Below are positions 52,328-63,500 of a stretch of DNA of 64,000 nt, one piece after another. Both the position numbers and the translations under genes were made by a program. Source of the stretch: Fibrobacter sp. GTDB taxonomy: Bacteria; Fibrobacterota; Fibrobacteria; Fibrobacterales; Fibrobacteraceae. The stretch is from positions 50,891-114,890 of the forward strand of contig JAKSIB010000010.1 of NCBI GenBank assembly GCA_024399065.1, read 5' to 3'. The notes beneath the pieces were generated by a model. It did no database searches. It was not told where the DNA came from and saw only the letters and a list, made by a program, of their open reading frames with translations. Position 1 is the first letter of the stretch, and every line of letters starts with the position of its first letter.

Positions 52328-52362
52328 GTCATCCTGGAGGGAGCTGAGCGCTACCGATAGGA
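52328..52362. repeat. Dispersed repeat, GTCATCCTGGAGGG family, copy 1
   Basis: The sequence GTCATCCTGGAGGG...CCGATAGGA is found again, inverted, at 60462-60497. It directly follows the stop of the AsmA-like gene. Confidence 0.65.
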
Positions 52363-52398
52363 CCAAAAAAAGAGCCTTTTGAAAGGGCTCTTTTTTTA
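52363..52398. terminator. Bidirectional terminator between AsmA-like gene and the next
   Basis: Stem AGAGCC (52371-52376) with GGCTCT (52386-52391), T-run on the plus side and A-run on the other. Confidence 0.85.
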
Positions 52399-52399
52399 T

Positions 52400-53323
52400 T
52401 TATTCGTGAACGATTACGTTATTCAAGGCCTTATCAGAAACCTTGACGCCATCCCAGACCACCACATCCTTTAGGGTGCAGTTTTCAATGACGGCACCAT
52501 CACCAATGGCAACATTAGGACCGATGGTGCAGTTCACAAGTTGCACGTTCTTGCCAATATAGCAGGGAGCGATAATCTTACAACCATCAGCAGAAACACT
52601 GGCAGAGTTGTCGTTTCGCTTCAGCACATGGGCGTTGGTTTCAAGAAGGGTTTCAGCCAAGCCGCAATCCAGCCATTTCTGTACCGGAGCAGTGCTGAAC
52701 TTGCAGCCCTTTTCAAGCATCATTTCCAGAGCGTCGGTCAGCTGGAATTCATTCTTGGTACGGATGTTATTGTCCATCAAGTACTTCAAGCTTTCCTTGA
52801 GAACCTTCACATCCTTGATGTAATAGATGCCCACGATAGCTTCGTCGGAAACGAATTCCTGGGGTTTTTCAACCAAACGTTCAATACGACCATTGGCGTC
52901 AGTTACAGCTACACCAAAGCGCTTCGGGTCTTCAACCTTGAATGTATAAAGGATGTTTTCCTGAGCGTTGTTCAAAATGGAAAGGTCGGCTTCGAACAGG
53001 GTATCGCCCAAAATGATCAGGAGCGGTTCGTCGTCGTTCACAAAGGGCAAGGAAAGGCTGATTGCTTCACCCAGACCCTGAGGATTGCTCTGCACCACAG
53101 TGCGGGTAGCCCCCCAAGCCGGACGCTTGGTCAAGAACTGGTCGACAACGTCGGCCTTGTAGCCCGTAATGAAGATGGTTTCAGACGGCTTCAAAGAAAG
53201 GGAATCTTCGACAATCCAGTCCAAAATGGTCTTACCGGCCACCGGAAGTAAGCACTTCGGCACATTTTCGGTATAAGGGCGCAAACGCAGACCATTTCCA
53301 GCAACGGGCAATACAATTTTCAT
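52400..53323 (-). CDS. Sugar nucleotidyltransferase with left-handed beta-helix end
   Basis: A 307-residue protein starting with LPVAGNGLRLRPYTENVPKCLLPV, the nucleotide-binding motif of the RmlA/GalU group, with ILGDTLFEADL as metal site. The last 60 residues have hexapeptide repeats (IIAPCYIGKNVQLVNCTIGPNVAIGDGAVI). It activates a hexose-1-phosphate. It is a different subfamily from the 47874 gene, so this organism has at least two such enzymes close together. It ends at a shared terminator. Confidence 0.85.
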   Translation of the reverse strand: MKIVLPVAGNGLRLRPYTENVPKCLLPVAGKTILDWIVEDSLSLKPSETIFITGYKADVVDQFLTKRPAWGATRTVVQSNPQGLGEAISLSLPFVNDDEPLLIILGDTLFEADLSILNNAQENILYTFKVEDPKRFGVAVTDANGRIERLVEKPQEFVSDEAIVGIYYIKDVKVLKESLKYLMDNNIRTKNEFQLTDALEMMLEKGCKFSTAPVQKWLDCGLAETLLETNAHVLKRNDNSASVSADGCKIIAPCYIGKNVQLVNCTIGPNVAIGDGAVIENCTLKDVVVWDGVKVSDKALNNVIVHE

Positions 53324-53410
53324 CTAAAAACCAAAAAAACAAAATTTGTAATAGTCTTACAAAGATAGCACTTTATACGGGTAGTATACAAAATACAAAG
53401 TCTAAAAGCA

Positions 53411-53441
53411 AAAAAAACTCTCTCATTTCTGAGAGAGTTTC
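53411..53441 (-). terminator. Terminator of the tRNA-Lys transcript
   Basis: Stem ACTCTCTCA with TGAGAGAGT (within 53416-53439), followed on the minus strand by eight T. Confidence 0.85.
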
Positions 53442-53442
53442 G

Positions 53443-53515
<73 letters not shown>

Positions 53516-53634
53516 ATAAAGGTCGTAAAAATCAAAAGTCGAAGTTTCAAAGTTCGTAGGCCAGTCTGCTTTCGCTTTCCGAAGAACGCTTAGCTTTGTC
53601 TGTCGCTTTTGTATGTATCCTCTTTCGAGGTTAG

Positions 53635-53707
<73 letters not shown>

Positions 53708-53729
53708 ATAGTCGCTTAGGACGGGCTCA

Positions 53730-53758
53730 ATATTAGAATTATTCAGAACACTTGGCAA
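53730..53758 (-). promoter_or_regulatory. Strong promoter of the tRNA-Lys pair
   Basis: On the minus strand: TTGCCA (53758-53753), a 17-base spacer, TAATAT (53735-53730), then a GC-rich stretch (GAGCCCGTCC) before the start. That GC-rich discriminator is typical of stable-RNA promoters that respond to ppGpp. The remaining ~150 bases up to the xer gene hold AT-rich simple repeats and no gene. Confidence 0.65.
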
Positions 53759-53917
53759 GGGGAAAAGCAAAAATTTTTGAAAATTTTTTGCAATTATGAA
53801 TTATGAATTACTAATTACACGATTTGCAGGTAGGGACCGACGCAAAAACCGGTAAACATTTATATATTCGGCACATCTCGCAACTTGCAATTCGCAACTC
53901 ATAACCGGATTTATCCT

Positions 53918-54856
53918 TTGAGCAACAACTCTAATCGTCTAGACGCCTACATGGCCTTTTTGGGAGTGGAGCGAAACCTTTCGCCCATGACCATCCAGAG
54001 CTACCAGGAGGATCTGCGTCATTTTATCGCATGGCTAGACGTCAATGGAATTGATCTAAAGGAATTGACACCCCAGAAGTTGGACGAATTTCTGACCGCG
54101 GCAGCAAGCCAGGTAAGCGCAGGCAACGACGGCAAATCCGCCGGCAACGACGACGCTGCAGTTTATGCAGCCACCAGCATCGCAAGGCATTTTTCCAGCC
54201 TTCGCGGGTTCCTGAAGTACATGCAGAACCAGGGCGAGTACGATTTCAGCACCGAAAGCATGCTGGCCACACCGCGCCTCGGCCACTACCTCCCCCAGTA
54301 CCTGACCCGAGATGAGATTGACAGCGTTTTCGAGAGCGCCGCCCGCGGCAAGAACCCGCTACGAGACACAGCCCTTTTCGAATTGATGTACAGCGCTGGC
54401 CTCCGTATTTCGGAAACATTGAACATCAAGTTGGCACAACTGGATTTGGACAACGAATGGCTCACGCCCATCGGCAAGGGAAACAAGCAACGTTTGATCC
54501 CTCTAGGCAGCAAGGCCAAGGAAAACCTACGCGAGTGGATCGAGCGAGGCCGCCCCCTCACCCATCCGGAAACAGACAACGTAATACTGAATTCTCGCGG
54601 AAAACCCATGAGTCGCATGGGGGCCTGGAAAATTGTGCAACAGCATACGCTCCACCTGACCAAGCAAGTTTCGCCACACACCTTTAGACACAGTTTCGCA
54701 ACCCACTGTCTAGAGGCAGGCATGGACCTTCGCGTATTGCAGGAACTTCTGGGCCACGCCGACATCAGCACCACCCAAATCTACACCCACGTGGACAAGG
54801 AATTCATCAAGCAGGAGCACAAGAGTTTCCATCCGCGAGAATTAGGCCGGAAATAA
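53918..54856 (+). CDS. xerD: Xer-type tyrosine recombinase
   Basis: The frame is open from 53885. TTG at 53918 is chosen because it follows a GGAT site and gives 312 residues, close to XerD (298). The N-terminal core-binding domain (LDAYMAFLGVERNLSPMTIQSY) is followed by the catalytic domain with GLRISE (Arg), the HTFRHSFATH box (His-x-x-Arg), a GHADISTTQIYTHV block (His/Tyr). Between them is an Ala/Gly/Asp-rich loop (SAGNDGKSAGNDDAA) that other XerD proteins lack. It resolves chromosome dimers at dif. XerC is an alternative name. Confidence 0.88.
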   Translation: MSNNSNRLDAYMAFLGVERNLSPMTIQSYQEDLRHFIAWLDVNGIDLKELTPQKLDEFLTAAASQVSAGNDGKSAGNDDAAVYAATSIARHFSSLRGFLKYMQNQGEYDFSTESMLATPRLGHYLPQYLTRDEIDSVFESAARGKNPLRDTALFELMYSAGLRISETLNIKLAQLDLDNEWLTPIGKGNKQRLIPLGSKAKENLREWIERGRPLTHPETDNVILNSRGKPMSRMGAWKIVQQHTLHLTKQVSPHTFRHSFATHCLEAGMDLRVLQELLGHADISTTQIYTHVDKEFIKQEHKSFHPRELGRK

Positions 54857-54871
54857 TTTTACTACATTTGA

Positions 54872-55993
<1,122 letters not shown>

Positions 55994-56012
55994 TTCGAGC
56001 ATAACAATGCGA

Positions 56013-56051
56013 AAAAGACCAGTTCTCATTTTGAGGCTGGTCTTTTTTTAC
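56013..56051. terminator. Bidirectional terminator after leuB
   Basis: Stem AAAGACCAG (56014-56022) with CTGGTCTTT (56037-56045), T-runs on both sides. It separates leuB from the convergent CotH gene. Confidence 0.9.
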
Positions 56052-56082
56052 CCTAACAAATTTTATCCAAACAAACTTCGAA

Positions 56083-57594
56083 TTAATACGTGGCGACTAC
56101 ACTCGTATAATCCGCAATTCTTTTTTGCAGCCAGCTTTTGAGGGCTACGACATCCACGACGTAGCTGCGCTTGGGTTGCCAGCGGGCGGCATCGTTTTCC
56201 AGAGCATTTTTACACAGCGCCAAATAGCTATCCAGATTAGCGGTGGCGTAATCATAGAGAACATCCTTCAGTTCGTTCCAGCGGGCCTTATAGGCAGCAA
56301 GGAATTCTTCGTTACGGAACATATTGGTAAAGAAACCGCTTTCGCCGTAACCATCCCATGCGGCAGCAGAACCGCCCGGAGCAAAACCGCCGAATCCCCC
56401 CATACCGCCGCGGCCTCCTGCCCCATTATTTGCAGTGTTGCACCCACCCCACATGCCCATGTTTTCGGCAACGCAGTTGAAAGGGCTCTTGCTAGGATTG
56501 CCGCTACTTAAGATCCAGGAATTCTCGCCGAAGTATTCAAAGGTTTCCTCATTCCAGCTGTAGCCAAAGCCTCCATCGTAATCCCAAATAGGACCGAAGG
56601 CATATTTTCCCTCGGCGCTTTCCTTATAGAGGTAAGTACTGCGGGGAGCCTCCAATTCCACATTGCGGGTCACTTCCTGAATAATCAAGTAGTCCATGAA
56701 AGTAGCAACATCCATCAGGGCAGAGAACGTTGCGAAATCGCCATCTGCAACGGCCTGCTCCACCTTGGAGAAATCCGCCTGGATGGATTCCAAAGCGGTA
56801 GCCGTAACATCCTTAGGGTACTTCACGGCCAGGGGCAACTTGTAAACGCTACTCCAGAAATTATTGTGTTCCCAAGTGTTCAATTCCGGACCATCGTCCT
56901 TATCCATATTGAACAGCACACCTGTGGCCTTGTCAATGTTCACGCGGCTGGCGGCCTGCTCAATCTGTTCCGTCAGCTGGTAGATTCCCTTGTAATCCCC
57001 ATTCACTTCTACTTCTACAAAACGGTTGGCATTCACGAACTTGAAGTTTCCCATGTTGCGGGCCATGTCGAAAACAACTGCGTTCATGAACTTGCTCTGA
57101 TCGCGGTAATTGGCCAGCAACACCCAGTCCTTATTTGCGGCGAGGCCCAGTACTTCCACCTTCTCATTAAACTTGATGCGGTACGGTTTCTTAGGATACC
57201 ACAGGCGAGTAGAATTTCCGCGGTAGCGCACCTTCCCCGCAGCCTTCACATCCCCATACAAGCCATTTCCCGCAATCTCAATAACAGCCTCACTATAAAT
57301 TGCCTCGCCATTTTCCGTTGTATCATTTAGTGCGACACTATCGGGAACTGTAATGCGAATATAAGGAATGCCGTTATTCGGCAGGGGGGCAGACACAGAA
57401 CTGGAGCTTTCCTCAAAAGTCGTTTCATCACCAGTCTCTGGACTTGTAACATTTTCGGGGGTTGCAATATTTTCTGGACTTGCAACATTTTCAGGGTTTG
57501 CAATATTTTCTGGACTTGCGGAGTTTTCTCCACAAGCAATCATCAAGCCACACCATACAAAAACAACCACCCAACGCCAAAACATCCCGATCAT
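56083..57594 (-). CDS. CotH-kinase-family lipoprotein with hexapeptide repeats
   Basis: The frame opens at a TTG at 57606, but the ATG at 57594 has a GAGG site six bases upstream, giving 503 residues. A lipobox (LMIACGE) is followed by five near-identical six-residue units of the (S/N/T)PEN(I/V)A type (about residues 25-55), a serine stretch, then the CotH domain: KVRYRGNSTRLWYPKKPYRIKF, NYRDQSKFMNA, and FGPIWDYDGGFG with the catalytic-like Asp residues. CotH proteins are secreted protein kinases related to spore-coat and some bacterial surface proteins. The target is unknown. A glycine-rich run (GGRGGMGGFGGF) lies near residue 395. Confidence 0.85.
   Translation of the reverse strand: MIGMFWRWVVVFVWCGLMIACGENSASPENIANPENVASPENIATPENVTSPETGDETTFEESSSSVSAPLPNNGIPYIRITVPDSVALNDTTENGEAIYSEAVIEIAGNGLYGDVKAAGKVRYRGNSTRLWYPKKPYRIKFNEKVEVLGLAANKDWVLLANYRDQSKFMNAVVFDMARNMGNFKFVNANRFVEVEVNGDYKGIYQLTEQIEQAASRVNIDKATGVLFNMDKDDGPELNTWEHNNFWSSVYKLPLAVKYPKDVTATALESIQADFSKVEQAVADGDFATFSALMDVATFMDYLIIQEVTRNVELEAPRSTYLYKESAEGKYAFGPIWDYDGGFGYSWNEETFEYFGENSWILSSGNPSKSPFNCVAENMGMWGGCNTANNGAGGRGGMGGFGGFAPGGSAAAWDGYGESGFFTNMFRNEEFLAAYKARWNELKDVLYDYATANLDSYLALCKNALENDAARWQPKRSYVVDVVALKSWLQKRIADYTSVVATY
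57440..57530. repeat. 18-base tandem repeat in the CotH gene
   Basis: About five units of 18 bases (TTGCAATATTTTCTGGAC-like) encode the repeated PEN hexapeptide. Such short tandem repeats can change copy number by slippage. The reading frame is kept because the unit is a multiple of three. Confidence 0.75.
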
Positions 57595-57683
57595 AAAGCA
57601 CCTCAAAAGGCAATTTAGACCAATCTGTTTTTCATGAAAAGAGCTGTTTCCAAGATTCAGAACAATTTCGTGTTAAGGATGTG

Positions 57684-58172
57684 TTAAGCCTTAAGCAAAT
57701 TTTCAATATCGACCCGGCTCAGGTAAGTGTGCTGTTCTAGGCCGTCAACAATAGCCATCAAAGGTTTTTGACAGGCCATAAGCACGTTGTAACACTGTTC
57801 CACCACGTTGACTTCGGACATCTGGAAGTAATAGCAGGCAGCCTGAAAACTCTGGTAGTCCGCATCGCTCTTGTACAGTTCCGCAGGCAGTTCTCGCAGC
57901 ACTGTGTCTAGATCGCAAGCAAAAGTCTTGCGGATGATAAACTCGGAAATGTGCCCCGCAATGGCAATATGAGCGGAGCCATCCAGTTCACTACCGCTAA
58001 TACGGGTAATGCCCGGACGTTCCTTGGAATTGGTCATCTTCACATATTCCAGAGGACGCTTGAACAAAAACGCAATGAGGGCATGGCCTGCTTCATGGCG
58101 GCACAGCCTGGTGTATTCTTCGGCGCCGAAGAATTCTACCAAGGATTCACGAGTTAAAATCTGTTCGGACAT
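57684..58172 (-). CDS. Stand-alone FtsH-type (M41-like) peptidase domain protein
   Basis: The 162-residue protein has the zinc motif HEAGH (within CRHEAGHALIAFLF) and a later part that aligns in style with the M41 domain of FtsH: IAIAGHISEFIIRK in place of GGRAAEE, and SDADYQSFQAACYYFQM in place of the SDLxxAT helix. It has no AAA+ ATPase module and no membrane segment. FtsH is ATP-dependent, so this one must work differently or need a partner; it may also be inactive as a regulatory protein. No clear partner gene is adjacent. Confidence 0.78.
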   Translation of the reverse strand: MSEQILTRESLVEFFGAEEYTRLCRHEAGHALIAFLFKRPLEYVKMTNSKERPGITRISGSELDGSAHIAIAGHISEFIIRKTFACDLDTVLRELPAELYKSDADYQSFQAACYYFQMSEVNVVEQCYNVLMACQKPLMAIVDGLEQHTYLSRVDIENLLKA

Positions 58173-58213
58173 ACTTCAAATCTAGAAATTTCACAGATCA
58201 AATTTGCAGCTAA

Positions 58214-59062
58214 TTAAAGCGCGGTATCCAGTACCATCATCAAGGAGAAGCCCAAAGCAAACAGCAAGGTCACCCCATCGAAATGAATTCCTTCGCTGGC
58301 CTCGGGCAAAAGTTCCTCCACCACCACGTAGATCATTGCACCCGCCGCAATGCTAAGCAAATAAGGCATCACCGGCAACAAAGCGCTAGCAAGGAAAATG
58401 GTAATGATGGCAGCACCCGCTTCTGCTATGGCAGAAACAACACCAAGCCAAAATGACTTAAGCCGGGTTTCGCCTTCAGCACGTAGCGGTAAAGAAATAA
58501 TCGCTCCTTCCGGGAAGTTCTGCAAAGCCATACCAATGGAAACCGCCACCGCAGACGCCAAGGATACAATCCCTGCGGCATTCTCTACCGCGCCAGCAGC
58601 TGCTCCCGCGGCACCATCCACAAGGGCGCCCGCACCTGCAAGCCATCCAGCAAATACAACACCAATGGCCATACCTTCAGGAATATTATGGATGGTTACA
58701 GCCAGCGCAAGCATGGTGGTGCGTTTCATCTTCACCTGGGGACCTTCGGGTTCGTCACTGCCCAAGTGCAAATGAGGCGTAAGCTTGTCAATTAAAAAGA
58801 GCAAAAGAATGCCAGCCCAGAAACCAGCCACCGGCGGAACAAAGGCAAGCTTACCGTAATTTCCAGAGGACTCAATGGAAGGCAGCAGCAGGCTCCACAC
58901 AGAAGCTGCCACCATCACGCCTGCAGCAAAGGCCATCATCCCACGCTGCACCTTGGGCGGCAAGCTTCCCTTCACGAAAAATACGCAGGCAGCCCCAAGA
59001 ACCGTTCCCAGGAACGGAATGCCTATACCATAAACCACCGGTAAATATTGTGCAAAATCCAT
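58214..59062 (-). CDS. ZIP-family divalent metal transporter (GufA-like)
   Basis: A 282-residue protein with about eight membrane helices. The ZIP metal sites are visible in helices 4 and 5: TIHNIPEGMAIG and QNFPEGAIIS, and VEELLPEA later. It takes up zinc or other divalent metals into the cytoplasm. The loop between helices 3 and 4 contains HLHLGSDEPEG, a short histidine motif typical of ZIP proteins. It is transcribed alone. Confidence 0.92.
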   Translation of the reverse strand: MDFAQYLPVVYGIGIPFLGTVLGAACVFFVKGSLPPKVQRGMMAFAAGVMVAASVWSLLLPSIESSGNYGKLAFVPPVAGFWAGILLLFLIDKLTPHLHLGSDEPEGPQVKMKRTTMLALAVTIHNIPEGMAIGVVFAGWLAGAGALVDGAAGAAAGAVENAAGIVSLASAVAVSIGMALQNFPEGAIISLPLRAEGETRLKSFWLGVVSAIAEAGAAIITIFLASALLPVMPYLLSIAAGAMIYVVVEELLPEASEGIHFDGVTLLFALGFSLMMVLDTAL

Positions 59063-59127
59063 AGTCTACCTTAAAAATCACAGCACAAATAAAATAACAC
59101 ACTTACATCAAATTTACCATATCTCTT

Positions 59128-59158
59128 TAAACAAGAAATGCCGCTTTACGCGGCACCC
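59128..59158 (-). terminator. Terminator of the barrel protein gene
   Basis: Stem TGCCGC (59139-59144) with GCGGCA (59150-59155); on the minus strand it is followed by TTTCTTGTTT. Confidence 0.8.
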
Positions 59159-59181
59159 CTATTCTTTGAATTAATAAAGAA

Positions 59182-60288
59182 TTACTTCTTTTTTTTGCCC
59201 TTCGCCACAGGCTTCTTTGTTGTCTTCTTGGCAGCCTTCTTGGCAGGAGCCTTCTTAACAGCCTTCTTGGCAGCCTTCTTCTTGGCAGGAGCCTTCTTGG
59301 CGGCGGCCTTCGGTGCCGGGGCCGGTTCTGGAGCCGGTGCGGCAGCAGGCTCTTCTGCAGGAGCCTCAGGTTCTGCTACAGCTTCTTCTGCAGGAGCATC
59401 TTCCGTGGCTTCTTCTGCAGCGGAAGCTTCCTCTTCAGAAGCAGACTCTTCTGCAGGAGCTTCTTCTGCAGCGGCTTCTTCAGGAGCTGATTCTTCGGCA
59501 GGTTCTGCAGAGGTTTCTTCAGCTACAGTTTCTTCTGCAGGCTGTTCAGCAGACGTATCGCCATAAACAGAATACGGATCTTCGTAAGCCGGAGTTTCAG
59601 AATTTTCGCTTACTTCAGGAGAAGAACTTTCTCCAGAGTTGTCTTGAACCGCAGGTTCAACGACAAATTCCTGCTTTACAGCAGAAGCGTTATTCGATTC
59701 AGCTGCGCCACCGAACAGATCAAAATGAACGGTAATGGATCCACCGAACTTCAAGGAACTCAGGCGGTATTCCACATCAGACAGCTTAAAGTACTTGTCC
59801 ATGGTCAAGTAGGTGCAGTTGAGTTCAACACCCATATGATACGGCAACTGGGCACCAACACTGCCTTCCACAAAAAGGTTCAGCGGCTTATTCCACCAAG
59901 TTTTGAGACGGGAAGCAGGAATTGCATAACCGACTCGAGCTTCAAAGTACGGACGAGCAACCAATGTTGCAGGAGCAATCACACCAACAGAACCCCATAC
60001 GGGCACGGCAGGCATCATAACGTAATCGGAGCCATCTTTCTGCAAGCTGATAAAGCCTACGCCACCGCCAGCCATGAGAGGACCCACAGGGAAAGCCAAG
60101 AATTCAGCACCCAAGCTCCACATCAAGTCGGAATGCAGAGAGGTATTTGTTTCAACACCTTTTGCAATCTTCTTTTCATCAACTTTTCCAGGAACGAATC
60201 CCGAGACAAAACCATTCACTTGTGCTGCGGAACTAAAAGTCGTAAATGCGCCCAGAAGGAGGGCCAATGCAGTAGAAACTCTTTTCAT
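59182..60288 (-). CDS. Outer-membrane barrel protein with acidic then histone-like C-terminal tail
   Basis: The ATG at 60288 has an AGGG site. The 368-residue product has a signal peptide (about residues 1-20, ending FSSAAQ), then about 180 residues of barrel-like alternating strands ending near FGGSITVHFDLF, a 100-residue stretch made of glutamate, alanine, proline and serine, and a final ~50 residues of lysine/alanine repeats (AAKKAPAKKKAAKKAVKK) like histone H1. The acidic-to-basic order is striking. The tail would lie in the periplasm or outside the cell. Its function is unknown; DNA or peptidoglycan contact are possible. Confidence 0.8.
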   Translation of the reverse strand: MKRVSTALALLLGAFTTFSSAAQVNGFVSGFVPGKVDEKKIAKGVETNTSLHSDLMWSLGAEFLAFPVGPLMAGGGVGFISLQKDGSDYVMMPAVPVWGSVGVIAPATLVARPYFEARVGYAIPASRLKTWWNKPLNLFVEGSVGAQLPYHMGVELNCTYLTMDKYFKLSDVEYRLSSLKFGGSITVHFDLFGGAAESNNASAVKQEFVVEPAVQDNSGESSSPEVSENSETPAYEDPYSVYGDTSAEQPAEETVAEETSAEPAEESAPEEAAAEEAPAEESASEEEASAAEEATEDAPAEEAVAEPEAPAEEPAAAPAPEPAPAPKAAAKKAPAKKKAAKKAVKKAPAKKAAKKTTKKPVAKGKKKK

Positions 60289-60407
60289 TTCAAAACCCTT
60301 AAATGGCACTAAGCCTTTTCTTAATGATGCAAATATAGCTTTGTCAAAACAGAGTTACATGCGGGCTTCTGTAAACAGCATTAATTCACGAAACGCGTAT
60401 AAATTTT

Positions 60408-60457
60408 TGTATACAAAAAAAATATCCGCCCCTGCAGGTGTTGCAGGAAGCGGATGT
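60408..60457 (-). terminator. Terminator of purL
   Basis: Stem ATCCGC (60424-60429) with GCGGAT (60450-60455) and an inner CTGCA/TGCAG pair; on the minus strand it leads into an eight-T run. Confidence 0.85.
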
Positions 60458-60461
60458 TTTG

Positions 60462-60497
60462 GATCCTATCGGACGCTTTGAGCCCTCCAGGATGACA
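60462..60497. repeat. Dispersed repeat, GTCATCCTGGAGGG family, copy 2 (inverted)
   Basis: The reverse complement reads GTCATCCTGGAGGG...CCGATAGGATCC, as at 52328-52362. It lies between purL and its terminator. Confidence 0.65.
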
Positions 60498-60517
60498 CGC
60501 AGAACTGGCGGCGCGGA

Positions 60518-63500
60518 TTAGCCTACAAAAATACGGCCGTTGCGGAACAGCTGCATCCACGGACCGTCTTCGCCCCATTCAGCCGGATGCCAGGAGTACT
60601 GGCAAGTACGGAACACACGTTCCGGGTGCGGCATCATGACGAGAGCACGACCGTCTTCAGAGCAGAGGCCGTTGATGGCGAAGGGAGAACCGTTGGGGTT
60701 CAGCGGGTAGCGTTCGGTGTATTCGTGCTTGCCATCCACGTAGCGGAGGGCTACGAGGCCAGTCTTCAGACATTCTTCTGCAGCGACCCGGGAAGCGAAT
60801 TCTGCGCGGCCTTCACCGTGAGCCACTGCGATAGGCAGCACAGAGCCAGCCATACCCTTCAAGAGGACGGCCGGGGTATCTTCAACCTTCAGAGAGCAGT
60901 AACGAGCTTCGAAGCGTTCAGAGAGGTTCTGAACGAAGCGCGGCCAATGCTTTGCACCCGGGATCAAATCCTTCAGGTTGGAAACCATCTGGCAGCCGTT
61001 GCAGACACCCAGAGTGAAGGTATCCTTACGGTTGAAGTAAGCTTCGAATTCAGCACGAGCCTTGGGGTTGAACAAGATGCTCTTTGCCCAGCCTTCGCCA
61101 GCGCCAAGAACGTCACCATAGCTGAAGCCACCGCAAGCCACGAGACCGTTGAAGTCCTTCAGGCTAACGCGACCGCTCAAGATGTCGGTCATGTGAACGT
61201 CGATGGATTCGAAACCAGCCTTGGCAAATGCAGCGGCCATTTCAAGTTCACCGTTAACGCCCTGTTCGCGGAGGATAGCCATCTTCGGACGGCTTTCAAA
61301 GTCCTTAATCACCTTGGCACTAGCGACCAAGTCGAAGGTGACCTTCGGAGTGATACCCGGATCATCCTGTTCCAACTTCAGCTGGTATTCGCTTTCAGCG
61401 CAAGCCGGATTGTCGCGGAGAGCTGCGATGCGGCGGGTAGTATCGGACCAGATAGCGCGAAGGTCAGAGAGGCCTTCTGCGTAGTCACCGATAACCAGGT
61501 TGTAAGTATCGTTCAGTTTACCGATTTCAGAAACGGTATCGCCCAGGCCTGCAGCGGCGAATGCAGCCTTAACAGCGGCAACGTCTGCATTTGCAACCTG
61601 AAGCACAGCGCCCAGTTCTTCGTTGAAGAGTGCGTCGATGACGTTGCCCTGGAGAGCGTTTACATCCAAAGTAACACCAACGTGGCCTGCGAAAGCCATT
61701 TCGGTAACGGTGGTATAGAGACCGCCATCAGACTTATCATGGTAAGCCATGATCTTGCCGTCGGCATTGAGTTTCTGGATGGTTTCGAAGAAGGCGCGGA
61801 GTTCCTTAGCGGAATCAACGTCCGGAGCCTTATCGCCAAGCATGTTGTAAACCTGGGCTGCAATGGAAGCGCCCATACGGTTCTTACCGCGAGCCAAGTC
61901 AACAAGCATCAAGGTAGTTTCCTTGTTCTGGATGAGCTGCGGGGTCATAGTCTTGCGAACGTCTGCGCAGGGAGAGAAGGCGCTGATGACCAGAGAGATG
62001 GGAGCAGTCACGCGGTGGCTACCCTTTTCGTCCTGCCATACAGTGCTCATGGACATGGAGTCCTTACCCACCGGAATGGTGATGCCCAGTTCCGGGCAGA
62101 GTTCCATACCGATTGCCTTTACAGCTTCGTACAGGTCGGCACCATCACCTTCGTAGTTAGGAGTTGCCATCCAGTTTGCGGAAAGGTTTACGCGGCCCAT
62201 ATCCGGAACGTAAGCGGCAGCCATGTTGGTGAGGGATTCAGCAACAGTCATGCGGGCTGCAGCAGCCGGAGAGATAAGAGCGATCGGAGCGCGTTCACCC
62301 ATGGACATGGCTTCACCTTCGTAGGTGTCGAGAGTTGCGCTTGTGACGGCGCAGTCAGCCACAGGAACCTGCCAGGGGCCCACCATCTGGTCGCGGCAGA
62401 TCATACCGGTCACGGAACGGTCACCGATGGAGATCAAGAAGGTCTTATCAGCAACGGTCGGGTTAGCGAGAACGCGGTGTGCAATATCCTTGATGGTAGC
62501 ATCAGCGGGAACCACCTGGGACGTAAGCGGACGCTTCTGGCTCTTTTCGTTACGGATCATGCGAGGCGGCTTGCCCAGGAGAACTTCCAACGGCATGTCG
62601 ATGGGAGTAGAACCGAAGTGTTTGTCGGTAAGAGTGAGGTGCTTTTCAGGAATAGCCTCGCCCACCACGGCATACGGGCAACGTTCACGCTTACAGATAG
62701 CGTCGAACACGTCCAGCTTGTTACCGGCAACGGCAATCACATAACGTTCCTGGGATTCGTTACTCCAGATTTCGAAGGGGCTCATGCCCGGTTCGTCGTT
62801 AGGAACGTTACGGAGTTCAAACTTACCACCGAGACCGCCATCGTTGACGAGTTCCGGGAAGGCGTTAGAAAGTCCACCTGCACCAACGTCGTGGATGAAG
62901 GTAATGGGGTTTTCTTCGTCCATTGCCCAGCAACGGTCAATCACTTCCTGGCAACGACGTTCCATTTCCGGGTTTTCACGCTGCACAGAAGCAAAGTCCA
63001 GAGATTCGTTACCGGCACCGTTGGCCACAGAGCTTGCTGCACCGCCACCAAGGCCGATAAGCATTGCCGGACCGCCCAGAACTACCAGGTGATCACCCGG
63101 GTCGATGTGGCCCTTTTCGATGTGGTCGTGCTTGATGTTGCCGAGACCACCAGCCAGCATAATGGGCTTGTGGTAACCACGAACTTCGTTACCCTTTTCA
63201 GCAGAAACTTCCTGTTCGAAAGTACGGAAGTAACCCAGGATGTTGGGACGGCCGTACTCGTTGTTGAAAGCTGCACCGCCAAGAGGACCATCGATCATGA
63301 TGTCCAAAGCGGAAGCGATACGGCTGGGACTGCCAAAATCCTTTTCCCAAGGCTGAACTGCACCCGGCAGCTTGAGGTTGGAAACGCTGAAGCCAGTGAG
63401 ACCGGCCTTCGGCTTGGAACCCTTACCCGTTGCACCTTCGTCACGAATTTCACCACCACTACCAGTAGCGGCACCCGGGAACGGAGAAATTGCAGTGGGA

